Assembly: GCA_046723735.1 (NCBI GenBank)
Contig: JBKOVB010000113.1
Coordinates: 1-64,000 of the forward strand
DNA: 64,000 nucleotides
Reading direction: 5' to 3'
From: RYN-111 sp046723735
GTDB taxonomy: Bacteria > Actinomycetota > Actinomycetes > Mycobacteriales > SCTD01
Each line of letters opens with the position of its first letter. Position 1 is the first letter of the stretch. This document shows positions 39,240 to 47,514 of the stretch, in pieces. Under the pieces are notes generated by a model, which was given only the letters and a program-made list of their open reading frames with translations, did no database searches and was not told where the DNA came from. A program made the translations under genes and the position numbers.

Positions 39240-40610
39240 ATGGCTCTGCAGGACAAGGTGACCGAGCTCGTCGAGGAGCTGAAGGTGCCTGGCGTCTCGG
39301 CCGGGATCGTGCTCGACGGCGAGGTGCAGACGGCCTTCGCGGGCGTGACGAGCGTCGAGAACCCGCTGCCCGTGGACGAGACGACGCTCTTCCAGTTCGG
39401 CTCGACCGGCAAGACCTACACCGCCACCGCCCTCGTGCGCCTCGCCGAGCAAGGGCTGGTGGACCTCGACGCCCCCGTGCGCACCTACGTGCCCGAGCTG
39501 CAGCTCAAGGACGAGGACGTCGCCGCGCGGGTGACCGTCCTCCAGCTCCTCAACCACACCGCGGGGTGGGACGGCGACCTGATGACCGACACCGGCAACG
39601 GTGACGACGCCCTGGCGAAGTACCTCGTCAAGATGGCCGACATCGAGCAGGTCTCACCCCTGGGCGCCACGGTCTCCTACAACAACGCCTCGCTGTCCCT
39701 GGCCGGACGGGTCATCGAGAAGGTCACCGGGTCCACCTTCGAGCGCGCGATCAGCGAGCTCCTGCTCGAGCCCCTGGGCATGACGAGCACCCTGTTCTTC
39801 CCGCAGGACGTGATGACACGCCGCTTCGCAGTGGGGCACGTGCTGCACGACGACGGCACCCTCACCGTCGCCCGGCCCTGGGCCATGCCCCGCAGCGCCG
39901 CGCCGGCGGGCGGCATGGTCGCGACCGCCGCGGACCAGCTCGCCTGGGCGCGCTTCCACCTCGGGGACGGCACCGCCGCCGACGGCAAGCGGGTGCTGGG
40001 CGAGGAGTGGCTCCGACGCATGCAGCAGCCGACCGCGCAGATGCCGGGCAGCGCGCTCGGCGACGCAGTGGGAGTCAGCTGGCTGCTCGGCGAGGTGGCC
40101 GGGATCGGCACCGTCTCGCACGGCGGCACCACCAACGGCCAGCACTCGCTGTTCAAGCTCGTGCCAGAGCGCGGGTTCGGGCTCATCTCGATGACCAACA
40201 GCGGGCCCAACGGTCCCGTGCTCAACGACCGGCTGTGGGCGTGGGCGCTGGAGCACTTCCTCGGCCTGGTCGAGGAGCAGCCCGAGCCGGTGCGTCTCCC
40301 CGACGCCGAGCTCGCGCCGTACACGGGCACGTTCGAGACCATCGCGGCCGTCGTGGACATCACCGCGGTCGACGGGCGGCTGTCCGCGAAGGTGAACGTC
40401 AAGCCGGGGATGGCCGCCATCCTGCGCGAGCAGGGCGAGGCGCTGCCCGAGCAGCCGCCGTTCCTGCTGGCGATCGTGAAGGGCCAGCCGGACCGGTACG
40501 TCGTGGACGAGGGCGACGGCAAGGGGATGCGCGGCTACTTCGCGCGCGGCGGCGACGGCAGCGTCGAGGGCGTGCACCTCGGCGGCCGGCTGGCGACCCG
40601 GGTGCGGTAG
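39240..40610 (+). CDS. Serine hydrolase of the beta-lactamase/D-Ala-D-Ala peptidase type
   Basis: A 456-residue protein from ATG 39240, with GGGAGG four bases before. Its class-C beta-lactamase-like motifs are STGK (Ser nucleophile and Lys), YNN (the Y-x-N motif) and SHGG (the H-x-G motif). The first 30 residues have no signal peptide, so it is probably cytoplasmic. The C-terminal domain (about 340-456) reads LAPYTGTFETIAAVVDITAVDGRLSAKVNVKPG, as in esterase EstB-like and beta-lactamase-related hydrolases. It probably acts as an esterase or peptidase under control of the adjacent TetR protein. Confidence 0.87.
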   Translation: MALQDKVTELVEELKVPGVSAGIVLDGEVQTAFAGVTSVENPLPVDETTLFQFGSTGKTYTATALVRLAEQGLVDLDAPVRTYVPELQLKDEDVAARVTVLQLLNHTAGWDGDLMTDTGNGDDALAKYLVKMADIEQVSPLGATVSYNNASLSLAGRVIEKVTGSTFERAISELLLEPLGMTSTLFFPQDVMTRRFAVGHVLHDDGTLTVARPWAMPRSAAPAGGMVATAADQLAWARFHLGDGTAADGKRVLGEEWLRRMQQPTAQMPGSALGDAVGVSWLLGEVAGIGTVSHGGTTNGQHSLFKLVPERGFGLISMTNSGPNGPVLNDRLWAWALEHFLGLVEEQPEPVRLPDAELAPYTGTFETIAAVVDITAVDGRLSAKVNVKPGMAAILREQGEALPEQPPFLLAIVKGQPDRYVVDEGDGKGMRGYFARGGDGSVEGVHLGGRLATRVR

Positions 40611-40690
40611 TGAGGAAGGCCCACACGGCTGTTCCGGTTCCATCCTTCGCACACCCCCGCGGCGTCCGCCGGGGTGGAGGATCAGGAACC

Positions 40691-42238
40691 GTGGCTGTCC
40701 GCCTCGGTCCGCTCTCACTGCTTCTGGTCGCCGTGCTGGCCGCCGGCTGCGGGTCCACCGTGCAGGTCACCTCCTCCCGCCAGCAGGGGACGACGGACGA
40801 CAGCCTGTCCGTCCCCGGCTCCGACGGCCTCGGTGGTACTGCTACCGGCGTGGGGCTGCCGCAGGGCACCGCCGGCCCCCAGGTGCCCGGCGCCGCGACC
40901 GCTGGGACGACGCCTGCGACCGGGTCGAGCCGCGTCCTGGGGCAGACCGGGTCCACCGCGACGCTGTCCGGGCCCGGCGTGACGGCCAAGGAGATCTACG
41001 TCGGCTTCGTGCACGACGGGAACGCGGACGGCGTCAACAGCGCCGCAGGCGTCGGGTCCATCACCCATGGGGACGACCAGGCGAACGCCCTCGCGGTTGT
41101 CGACGACATCAACAAGCACGGCGGCATCGCCGGCCGCAAGGTGGTCCCGGTCTTCGCCCGTTTCGACTCGACCTCGACCCAGACGCTGGACCAGCAGTGG
41201 GCGGCGGTCTGCCAGACCTTCACGCACGACAAGCGGGTGTTCGCATACGCCGCCGGAACCTCCGGGCGCCCCTCGCTCCGCGACTGCCTGGCGCGGGCCG
41301 GCGTCGCGATGCTCAGCTCCGGGCTGCCGACGGTCGGTGCCTCGGACTTCGCCCAGCACCCGGCGTACATAGAGATGGGCTACCCCAACGTCGACCGGCT
41401 CGCCGCCTACACCGTCACGCCCTTGGTCGAGCAGAAGTACTTCACGCCGTGGGACACGGTGAACGGCAAGCCGGCAGCCGCGGGGGTCGTGAAGGTGGGG
41501 GTGCTCACCTACGACGACAGCACGTTCTCTCACGCGGTCGACCAGTACCTGGTCCCCGCGCTGCGACGCCTGGGCTACGACCCGGTCGTCCAGAAGATCG
41601 CGCAGATCTCCGGCGCCTCCGACATCGGCGCCCAGGCGGCGGCCGTGAAGGCGGCCCAGCTGGCGTTCGCGAGCAACGGGGTCACGCACGTCATCCCGTT
41701 CGAGGCGAACGGTGGCCTGAGCACCTTCTTCCTGCCGACGGCCCGCACCCAGGGCTACTACCCGCGGTACGGCGTGAGCTCGGCCTCCGGGTCGGAAGCC
41801 CTGATGGAGTCCGGCGTCGTGGACGCCCAGCAGTTCAACGGTGCGGTCGGCTTCGGCTGGATCCCGGCCATCGACCTGGCCTCCGCCGACAACAGGCCGG
41901 ACGGTCCGTACTCCAATGCCAACCGGCGCGCCTGCCTGAAGGTGATGCACGACCACGGCATCACCTTCGACAGCGGCAACGCGGAGGCCATCGGGCTCAC
42001 CACCTGCGCCACCCTGTACCTGCTCAAGGCGGCGCTGGACCGCACGCCCCGACAGGTCACGGTGGCGACGCTCCTCCGGTCCGTGGAGGGGCTGGGCGCG
42101 TCGTACCAGCCGGCCGGCTCGGTGGGCATCCGGTTCCGACCGGGGCGGCACGACCCTGCCGAGACGGCCTACCACTGGCGGTTCGTGAGCTCCTGCACCT
42201 GCTTCCGCTACGACGGCGAGCCCCACACCGTTCCCTGA
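40691..42238 (+). CDS. ABC-type branched-chain amino-acid-like substrate-binding lipoprotein
   Basis: A 515-residue protein from GTG 40691. A signal ends in the lipobox LAAGC (about 17-21). A long Thr/Gly/Pro linker precedes the binding domain. The Leu/Ile/Val-binding-type fold (type 1 periplasmic-binding) is seen in IYVGFVHDGNADGVN, DDQANALAVVDDINKHGGIAGRKVVPVFARFDSTS, VGVLTYDDSTFSHAVDQYLVPALRRLGYDP and GVTHVIPFEANGGLSTFFLPTARTQGYYPRYGVSS. No permease or ATPase gene of a LIV transporter is adjacent, so it may be orphaned or a sensor. Confidence 0.82.
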   Translation: MAVRLGPLSLLLVAVLAAGCGSTVQVTSSRQQGTTDDSLSVPGSDGLGGTATGVGLPQGTAGPQVPGAATAGTTPATGSSRVLGQTGSTATLSGPGVTAKEIYVGFVHDGNADGVNSAAGVGSITHGDDQANALAVVDDINKHGGIAGRKVVPVFARFDSTSTQTLDQQWAAVCQTFTHDKRVFAYAAGTSGRPSLRDCLARAGVAMLSSGLPTVGASDFAQHPAYIEMGYPNVDRLAAYTVTPLVEQKYFTPWDTVNGKPAAAGVVKVGVLTYDDSTFSHAVDQYLVPALRRLGYDPVVQKIAQISGASDIGAQAAAVKAAQLAFASNGVTHVIPFEANGGLSTFFLPTARTQGYYPRYGVSSASGSEALMESGVVDAQQFNGAVGFGWIPAIDLASADNRPDGPYSNANRRACLKVMHDHGITFDSGNAEAIGLTTCATLYLLKAALDRTPRQVTVATLLRSVEGLGASYQPAGSVGIRFRPGRHDPAETAYHWRFVSSCTCFRYDGEPHTVP

Positions 42239-42248
42239 GCCCCACCTC

Positions 42249-42303
42249 TTGACGGCTCCCCTGTCAGGTGCCATGCTCAACCTGTCAGTTGATAAAAGAA
42301 CTG
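42249..42303 (+). promoter_or_regulatory. Promoter and operator of the ArsR-type regulator gene
   Basis: TTGACG (42249-42254) and CATGCT (42272-42277) are 17 bases apart, a good promoter for the genes starting at 42314. Just downstream is a dyad CAGTT-GATAAAAG-AACTG (42286-42303) that could be the autoregulatory operator. Confidence 0.5.
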
Positions 42304-42313
42304 GTTGACCACG

Positions 42314-42649
42314 ATGCCTGACGACCCGCTGAGCAAGGTGTACGCCGCGCTCGCCGACCCGACCCGCCGCGCGATCCTCGAGCGACTGGCGAACGGCGAG
42401 GCGACCGTCAACGAGCTGGCGGAGCCGTTCGCCATGTCGCTGCAGGCGGTCTCCAAGCACCTCAAGGTGCTGGAGGCGGCGGGCCTCATCAGCCGCGGCA
42501 AGCAGGCCCAGTGGCGGCCGGCGTCCCTGAACGGCGACCGCCTCGAGCAGGCCGCCGACTGGCTGGAGCGCTACCGCGTGTTCTGGGAAGGCTCGTTCGA
42601 CCGGCTCGACACGCACCTGCGCACCCTCAAGAACAAGGGAGAGACGTGA
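42314..42649 (+). CDS. ArsR-type winged-helix regulator
   Basis: A 111-residue regulator from ATG 42314. The DNA-binding core is KVYAALADPTRRAILERLANGEATVNELAEPFAMSLQAVSKHLKVLEAAGLISRGKQAQWRPASL, typical of the ArsR-like proteins that pair with AHSA1-domain proteins (metal-ligand cysteines are absent). Its stop overlaps the AHSA1 gene (TGATG), so they form a two-gene operon. It probably represses its own promoter and senses a small molecule. Confidence 0.9.
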   Translation: MPDDPLSKVYAALADPTRRAILERLANGEATVNELAEPFAMSLQAVSKHLKVLEAAGLISRGKQAQWRPASLNGDRLEQAADWLERYRVFWEGSFDRLDTHLRTLKNKGET

Positions 42650-43095
42650 TGTACGACGACACCCGCGGCTACACGATCACCCGCGTCTTCGACGCGCCTC
42701 GCGACCTGGTCTGGCGCTGCTGGACCCAGCCGGAGGACTTCGCCGTCTGGTTCGGCGGCCACCAGGGCCGCATGGAGGGCATGGTCGTCGAGCCGGTGAA
42801 GGACGGCCGCTGGGGCGGCACGATGGTGCTGCCCGACGGCCACCGGATGCAGTGGACCGGGACCTTCCTCGAGGTCGACCCGCCGAACCGGCTGGTGCTG
42901 GCGTTCACCGACCAGGAGAACCTCGACGAGTACGACACCTTCACCGTCACGCTCACCGACGTGGACGGGAAGACCGAGCTCGTGCTGCGGCAGAGCGGTG
43001 GGCACCTCACCGACGAGCAGTACCTGCAAGCGCAGCAGGGCACCGGGACCTTCCTCGACGTGATGGCCGAGCATTTGGCAGCCATCCAGGCGTGA
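42649..43095 (+). CDS. AHSA1/SRPBCC-domain protein coupled to ArsR
   Basis: A 148-residue protein from ATG 42649. The AHSA1 pattern is YTITRVFDAPRDLVWRCWTQPEDFAVWFGGHQGRMEG, PVKDGRWGGTMVLPDGHRMQWTGTFLEVDPPNRLVLAFTD, then TELVLRQSGGHLTDEQYLQAQQGTGTFLDVMAEHLAA. ArsR-AHSA1 pairs are very common and poorly understood. The ligand cannot be told. Confidence 0.9.
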   Translation: MYDDTRGYTITRVFDAPRDLVWRCWTQPEDFAVWFGGHQGRMEGMVVEPVKDGRWGGTMVLPDGHRMQWTGTFLEVDPPNRLVLAFTDQENLDEYDTFTVTLTDVDGKTELVLRQSGGHLTDEQYLQAQQGTGTFLDVMAEHLAAIQA

Positions 43096-43179
43096 CGTCG
43101 TTCGTCCGTTTGGCCCCGTCCAGGCAGATGATCCGAGATGACCATGGTGTCGGGTGTCCGGCTTGGGCAGGTTCGTGTC

Positions 43180-43524
43180 ATGAACACGTGCTCCTGCTCC
43201 GGCACCCGCAACAGCATCTGCTTCGACTCCGCGGTGGTGCTCTGGCGCTGCGGCTCCTGCGGCAGCCAGCAGTGGAGCGCTGACGGTCGCCCGGTCGGGC
43301 GGGCGGTGGCGCTCGGACTGCTGCGCCAGGCGTTCACGGACCACCGCTACGACCGGCCGGCACGGCAGGTGCGCACGATCCCGAGCCCGCGCCCGGTGCA
43401 GGTCGTGGACGTGCGTACCCCCGCCCCGGTGCCCAGCACCCCCGCCGACCTGCAGGCCTCGCTCGACGCCTTCCTCGCCGAGAAGGGTCTGTCCGGCTCT
43501 TGGCGGGTCGGCGTCAGCGCCTGA
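43180..43524 (+). CDS. Small Cys-containing (zinc-ribbon-like) protein
   Basis: A 114-residue hypothetical protein read from ATG 43180 (an in-frame ATG at 43138 would add 14 residues). The first half has a CxC (residues 4-6) and later CGSCG, which may bind zinc. The rest has no known domain and ends ADLQASLDAFLAEKGLSGSWRVGVSA. Its last bases overlap the convergent gene at 43514. It was identified as a coding candidate by composition and Cys pattern only. Confidence 0.45.
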   Translation: MNTCSCSGTRNSICFDSAVVLWRCGSCGSQQWSADGRPVGRAVALGLLRQAFTDHRYDRPARQVRTIPSPRPVQVVDVRTPAPVPSTPADLQASLDAFLAEKGLSGSWRVGVSA

Positions 43525-43939
43525 TCCTCCTGTGCACCAGGGCGAAGTCGCGGCGCCAGTGCTCGCCGTCCTCCGCGATCTCCCAGGCGCCCTGGACGAT
43601 GTCGCCGTCCGCGCTGAGCTCCCCGACGTACCGCTGGGCGAAGTCCAATGGGCTGACGTCGGGCTCCGTGCGTGACAGCGTCCAGGTGCGGCCGTCGAAG
43701 GTCATCCGGTAGAGCCGAGCCACACCGCGCGCGTCGAAGTAGTGCTGCACGTAGGTGCCCTCGCCACCCGGCACCACGACGCTGAGGCTGTCCGGGACGG
43801 GGGAGCCGGGGGCGGTCGACCGCAGCACGAGGAGCTCGCCGAGCCACTCGACAACCACGTGCCCGCGCGCGTCCTCGGCGCCCGGCAGGTCGACCGAGAC
43901 CTCCCACTCCCCGACCAGCGGTTGCAGCGGTGAGGTCAT
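43514..43939 (-). CDS. Small beta-rich protein of unknown function
   Basis: A 141-residue protein, MTSPLQPLVGEWEVSVDLPG at the start, then VVEWLGELLVLRSTAPGSPVPDSLSVVVPGGEGTYVQHYFDARGVARLYRMTFDGRTWTLSRTEPDVSPLDFAQRYVGELSADGDIVQGAWEIAEDGEHWRRDFALVHRR. The pattern (W.V, D..R, W.L) is typical of small calycin- or lipocalin-like families of unknown function that resemble DUF1579. It overlaps the PucR regulator stop by four bases and shares 11 bases with the convergent zinc-ribbon-like gene. Confidence 0.72.
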   Translation of the reverse strand: MTSPLQPLVGEWEVSVDLPGAEDARGHVVVEWLGELLVLRSTAPGSPVPDSLSVVVPGGEGTYVQHYFDARGVARLYRMTFDGRTWTLSRTEPDVSPLDFAQRYVGELSADGDIVQGAWEIAEDGEHWRRDFALVHRRIRR

Positions 43940-45114
43940 CGTGGTCCTCCCCCGAGAGCGACGGTGAGGGCGAGCACCGTTTCCGGGTCGTGCAGCTTCG
44001 CGCCGTACAGCTCGCGCAGCTGGCCCATCCGATACCGCACCGTCTGGGGGTGCACGAACAGCGCGGCCGCCACGTCCTCGCGCCGGCCCTGGTGCAGCAG
44101 CCAGGCACGCAGGGTCTCCTCAAGCTTCTCGGCGCTGGAGGGGCGCTGCGCGGCCAGCGGCGCGAGGACCCGCGCGCGCAGGTCGGCGAGCGCCTCGCCG
44201 TCGGCCGTGAGCACGAGCTCGACGAGCCGCTCCTCGGTGTCGCGCGGCGAGCCCGGAAGCGTGCGGGCGCGCAGCACCCGCCGGTACGACGAGGCCACCT
44301 CCTGCCACGGACGGGCGGGCCCCACCACCGCCTCCCGGTCCTGCACGGCACGCAGCAGCCGCGGTCGACCGCGGCCCTCGGCGTCCGGGACCAGCAGCAG
44401 CGCCAGGCCCGTCGTCCCCTCGAGCCCCGGCAGGTCCTCGGTGAGCCGCAGCGCGCGGCCCTCGCCCAGGGCGTCCAGGGCATGGACCTGCGACTCCGGC
44501 AGCAGCACCGCAGTGAGGGTGCGGGGCACCGGCCAGTCAGCGCGCTCTGCAGCGGCGAGCAGCGCGGGTTCGGGGTCGCCGGCGAGCAGCCGACGCCCGA
44601 GCCGGTCGAGGTACCGCTCGCGCACCCGCCCGCTGACCGCGAGCTCGTCGGTGTGCCCCGCGACGCTGGAGGCGGACAGCTGGTCGATGTAGGCGAAGAC
44701 GAGCTCGGCGAACTGCACCAGCACCGCCGCGGGCAGCCCGAGCGCGACACCTTGGTCGGCGAGCTCGCGCCAGGCGACCCGCGCACCGACGCGGTACGCC
44801 GACAGCAGCGCGTCCACAGACCGGCCGCTGCGCGCCTCGCCGCGCCCGATGGCGTACGCGCCCTCGAGCGCCGGGGCCAGCGGGGTGGTCGGGTCCCCGG
44901 CCCGCGAGCCCGACGCCAGGCTCAGGAAGCCGCGCAGCGCGAGCTCCACCATCTCGCGGATCGTGTCGCCCATCGTCCCGGTGAAGGCGTCGGCGTACGG
45001 CGGGACCTCGGCGACGATCGCGGCCACCGTCCGCTCCGCGACGCTGGGCAGCTGCGCGCGCAAGATGGCCGTGGTGGTGGAGTCGAGGTCGAGGCCGAGC
45101 GGGGTCGCGGTCAT
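43936..45114 (-). CDS. PucR-family transcriptional regulator (CdaR-type HTH)
   Basis: A 392-residue regulator from ATG 45114, with GGGAGG ahead. The C-terminal DNA-binding region is EKLEETLRAWLLHQGRREDVAAALFVHPQTVRYRMGQLRELYGAKLHDPETVLALTVAL (about 330-388), the typical PucR/CdaR helix-turn-helix. The N-terminal region holds helical segments like those of the GGDEF-related sensor found in this family. The gene is divergent from the reductase/desaturase pair and probably controls it; in mycobacteria similar regulators sit near fatty-acid-desaturase genes. It ends within the start of the small beta-rich gene. Confidence 0.86.
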   Translation of the reverse strand: MTATPLGLDLDSTTTAILRAQLPSVAERTVAAIVAEVPPYADAFTGTMGDTIREMVELALRGFLSLASGSRAGDPTTPLAPALEGAYAIGRGEARSGRSVDALLSAYRVGARVAWRELADQGVALGLPAAVLVQFAELVFAYIDQLSASSVAGHTDELAVSGRVRERYLDRLGRRLLAGDPEPALLAAAERADWPVPRTLTAVLLPESQVHALDALGEGRALRLTEDLPGLEGTTGLALLLVPDAEGRGRPRLLRAVQDREAVVGPARPWQEVASSYRRVLRARTLPGSPRDTEERLVELVLTADGEALADLRARVLAPLAAQRPSSAEKLEETLRAWLLHQGRREDVAAALFVHPQTVRYRMGQLRELYGAKLHDPETVLALTVALGGGPR

Positions 45115-45202
45115 CGGATCTGTCCTCCCTGCACAAAACAGAGCCGCGAGATCACGCGTACAGGTCAGGACTTTACGCCCTGCAGCGCACCACCATGAAG
45201 CC

Positions 45203-46264
45203 ATGCCCGCTGCACCGACCCTGCTGCGCCGGGCTGCTGCGCTCGCAGAGCTGGCGGCCACGCCGCTCGTGCCCGGCGACTACCTCGACCTCGTGCACCC
45301 CCTGCGGGCTGGTGCGCCGCTGCGCGCCCGGGTCATGGAGGTGCGCCCGGAGACGCGCGACGCGGTCACCCTCGTGCTCGAGCCCGGCCGCGACTGGCGC
45401 GGCCACACCCCTGGCCAGTACCTGCGCGTGGGCGTGGACGTCGACGGGGTCCGGCTGTGGCGGGCCTACTCCCTGACCTCCGCCCCCTCCCGGGACCGCC
45501 GCATCTCCATCACCGTCAAGGCGATCCCGGACGGGAAGGTCAGCACCCACCTGGTACGACGGGCCCGCCCCGGCATGCTCCTGCAGCTCGACCAGGCCAC
45601 TGGGGACTTCACCCTTCCGGCCACGCCGCCCGCCAAGGTGCTGTTCGTCACCGGCGGCAGCGGCATCACGCCGGTGATGGGCATCCTGCGCAGCAACCTG
45701 CACCGGCTCGCGGACGTGGTGGTCGTCCACTCCGCACTCACCCGGGACGACGTCGTGTTCGGCGGCGAGCTGCGGGCACTCGCCGCGCGCGACCGGATCC
45801 GGCTGGTCGAGCTGCACACCGATGTGGACGGGATGCTCACCGCTTCCCAGCTGACCGAGCTCGTCCCCGACCTCGCCGAGCGCGAGACGTGGGTGTGCGG
45901 GCCGACCGGTCTCATGGACCTCGTCGAGAAGCACTGGGAGACCGCGGGTCTGACCGTGCCGCTGCACACCGAGCGGTTCCGGCCCAGCATCGTGGTGCCC
46001 GGCGACGGCGGGCGGGTGCGCTTCCGTCGTACCGGGGTGGAGACCGACGCCGACGGCGCCACCACCCTGCTCGCGACCGGGGAGGCCGCGGGCGTCCTCA
46101 TGCCCAGCGGGTGCCGGATGGGCATCTGCTACGGCTGCGTCCTGCCGCTCAAGGAGGGCGCAGTGCGCGACCTTCGCGACGGCGCCCTCACGGAGGCCGG
46201 CGACGGCGTCCTCGTCCAGACCTGCATCAGCGCGGCCGCCGGCCCCTGCGAACTGGAGATCTGA
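45203..46264 (+). CDS. Ferredoxin-NAD(P)+ reductase-type oxidoreductase with 2Fe-2S domain (Rv3230c-like)
   Basis: A 353-residue protein from ATG 45203. The FAD site is RAYSLTS (about 90), the NAD(P) site is VTGGSGITPVMGIL, and CGPTGLMDLVEKHW is the family C-terminal reductase motif. The plant-type [2Fe-2S] site is CRMGICYGCVLPL plus a later Cys in VLVQTCISAAAG. This architecture and the adjacent desaturase match Mycobacterium tuberculosis Rv3230c, the electron donor for DesA3. It passes electrons from NADPH to the membrane desaturase. The stop and the next ATG are one base apart. Confidence 0.92.
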   Translation: MPAAPTLLRRAAALAELAATPLVPGDYLDLVHPLRAGAPLRARVMEVRPETRDAVTLVLEPGRDWRGHTPGQYLRVGVDVDGVRLWRAYSLTSAPSRDRRISITVKAIPDGKVSTHLVRRARPGMLLQLDQATGDFTLPATPPAKVLFVTGGSGITPVMGILRSNLHRLADVVVVHSALTRDDVVFGGELRALAARDRIRLVELHTDVDGMLTASQLTELVPDLAERETWVCGPTGLMDLVEKHWETAGLTVPLHTERFRPSIVVPGDGGRVRFRRTGVETDADGATTLLATGEAAGVLMPSGCRMGICYGCVLPLKEGAVRDLRDGALTEAGDGVLVQTCISAAAGPCELEI

Positions 46265-46265
46265 C

Positions 46266-47402
46266 ATGACTGCCCTGCAGCACAAGCAGACCAGCCCGAT
46301 CGCCCACCTGACCACGGCCGACGTCGAGCAGCTCGGCAAGGAGCTCGACGCCATCCGGCAGCAGGTGCTCGACAGCCGGGGCGAGCGCGACGCGGCCTAC
46401 ATCCGTCGCGTCATCAAGACCCAGCGGATGCTCGAGATGAGCAGCCGCGGCGTGCTGCTGCTGTCGCTGTTCCCTCCGGCGTGGCTCGCCGGCACGGCCG
46501 GGCTGTCGGTCGCGAAGATCCTCGAGAACATGGAGATCGGCCACAACGTCATGCACGGCCAGTGGGACTGGATGCGCGACCCGGCGATCCACTCCTCCAC
46601 CTGGGAGTGGGACAACGTCGTGCCGGCCGAGCAGTGGAAGCACTCGCACAACGAGGTGCACCACACCTGGACGAACGTGCTCGGCAAGGACAACGACCTC
46701 GGCTACGGCATCATGCGCGTGGACGAGGACCAGAAGTGGCACCCGTTCTACCTCGGTCAGCCGCTGTGGAACTTCCTGAACATGTGCCTGTTCGAGTACG
46801 GCATCGCGGCCTACGACCTCGAGATCGGCAAGGCGCTCAAGGGGCGGGTCGACAAGCAGGAGTTCCGCCGCAAGGCCCGGGGCGTGCTGGGCAAGCTGAA
46901 GAAGCAGGTCCTCAAGGACTACCTGGTGCACCCGCTGCTGTCCGGCCCGTCGGCCGCGACCACCCTGGCGGCCAACGCGACCGCGAACCTGGTGCGCAAC
47001 GTCTGGACCCACTCGGTCATCATGTGCGGCCACTTCCCCTCGGGCATCGAGACCTTCACCAAGTCCTCGATCGAGGGCGAGACCCGTGGCGAGTGGTACC
47101 TCCGGCAGATGCTGGGGTCGGCGAACATCAGCGGCGGGCCGCTGCTGCACCTCATGACCGGCAACCTGTCCTACCAGGTGGAGCACCACCTGTACCCGGA
47201 CCTGCCCAGCAACCGCTACCAGGAGATCGCGCCGAAGGTGCAGGAGATCTTCGAGCGCTACGGGCTCACCTACGTCACCGGGCCGCTGCCCAAGCAGGTG
47301 GCCTCGGCGTGGGCCAAGGTGCTGCGCCTGTCACTGCCCAGCTCGCCCGGGCGTACGACGACCGCGGCTCCGGCCGAGGAGGCCGCGGACCCCGCGGCCT
47401 GA
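46266..47402 (+). CDS. Membrane fatty acid (acyl-CoA) desaturase, DesA3-like
   Basis: A 378-residue desaturase. The three His clusters are present: GHNVMHGQWDW (His93, His97), HSHNEVHHTW (His128, His132, His133) and QVEHHLYPDLPSNRY near residue 305. Together they bind the di-iron centre. Two hydrophobic regions lie between them (VLLLSLFPPAWLAGTAGLSVAKI; NLVRNVWTHSVIMCGHFPSG). It probably inserts a delta-9 double bond in stearoyl- or palmitoyl-CoA at the membrane. The reductase gene is immediately upstream, forming a two-gene operon divergent from the PucR regulator. Confidence 0.94.
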   Translation: MTALQHKQTSPIAHLTTADVEQLGKELDAIRQQVLDSRGERDAAYIRRVIKTQRMLEMSSRGVLLLSLFPPAWLAGTAGLSVAKILENMEIGHNVMHGQWDWMRDPAIHSSTWEWDNVVPAEQWKHSHNEVHHTWTNVLGKDNDLGYGIMRVDEDQKWHPFYLGQPLWNFLNMCLFEYGIAAYDLEIGKALKGRVDKQEFRRKARGVLGKLKKQVLKDYLVHPLLSGPSAATTLAANATANLVRNVWTHSVIMCGHFPSGIETFTKSSIEGETRGEWYLRQMLGSANISGGPLLHLMTGNLSYQVEHHLYPDLPSNRYQEIAPKVQEIFERYGLTYVTGPLPKQVASAWAKVLRLSLPSSPGRTTTAAPAEEAADPAA

Positions 47403-47514
47403 GGCCGGCCCCCGAACCCAGCAAGGGATGAACGCCAGCCGCCGGCCGCACGTGTGTCAGGGCAGGCGTGCGTCACGCGTGTCTCCCCGCGTGACCACGC
47501 CGCTCAGCAACCAG

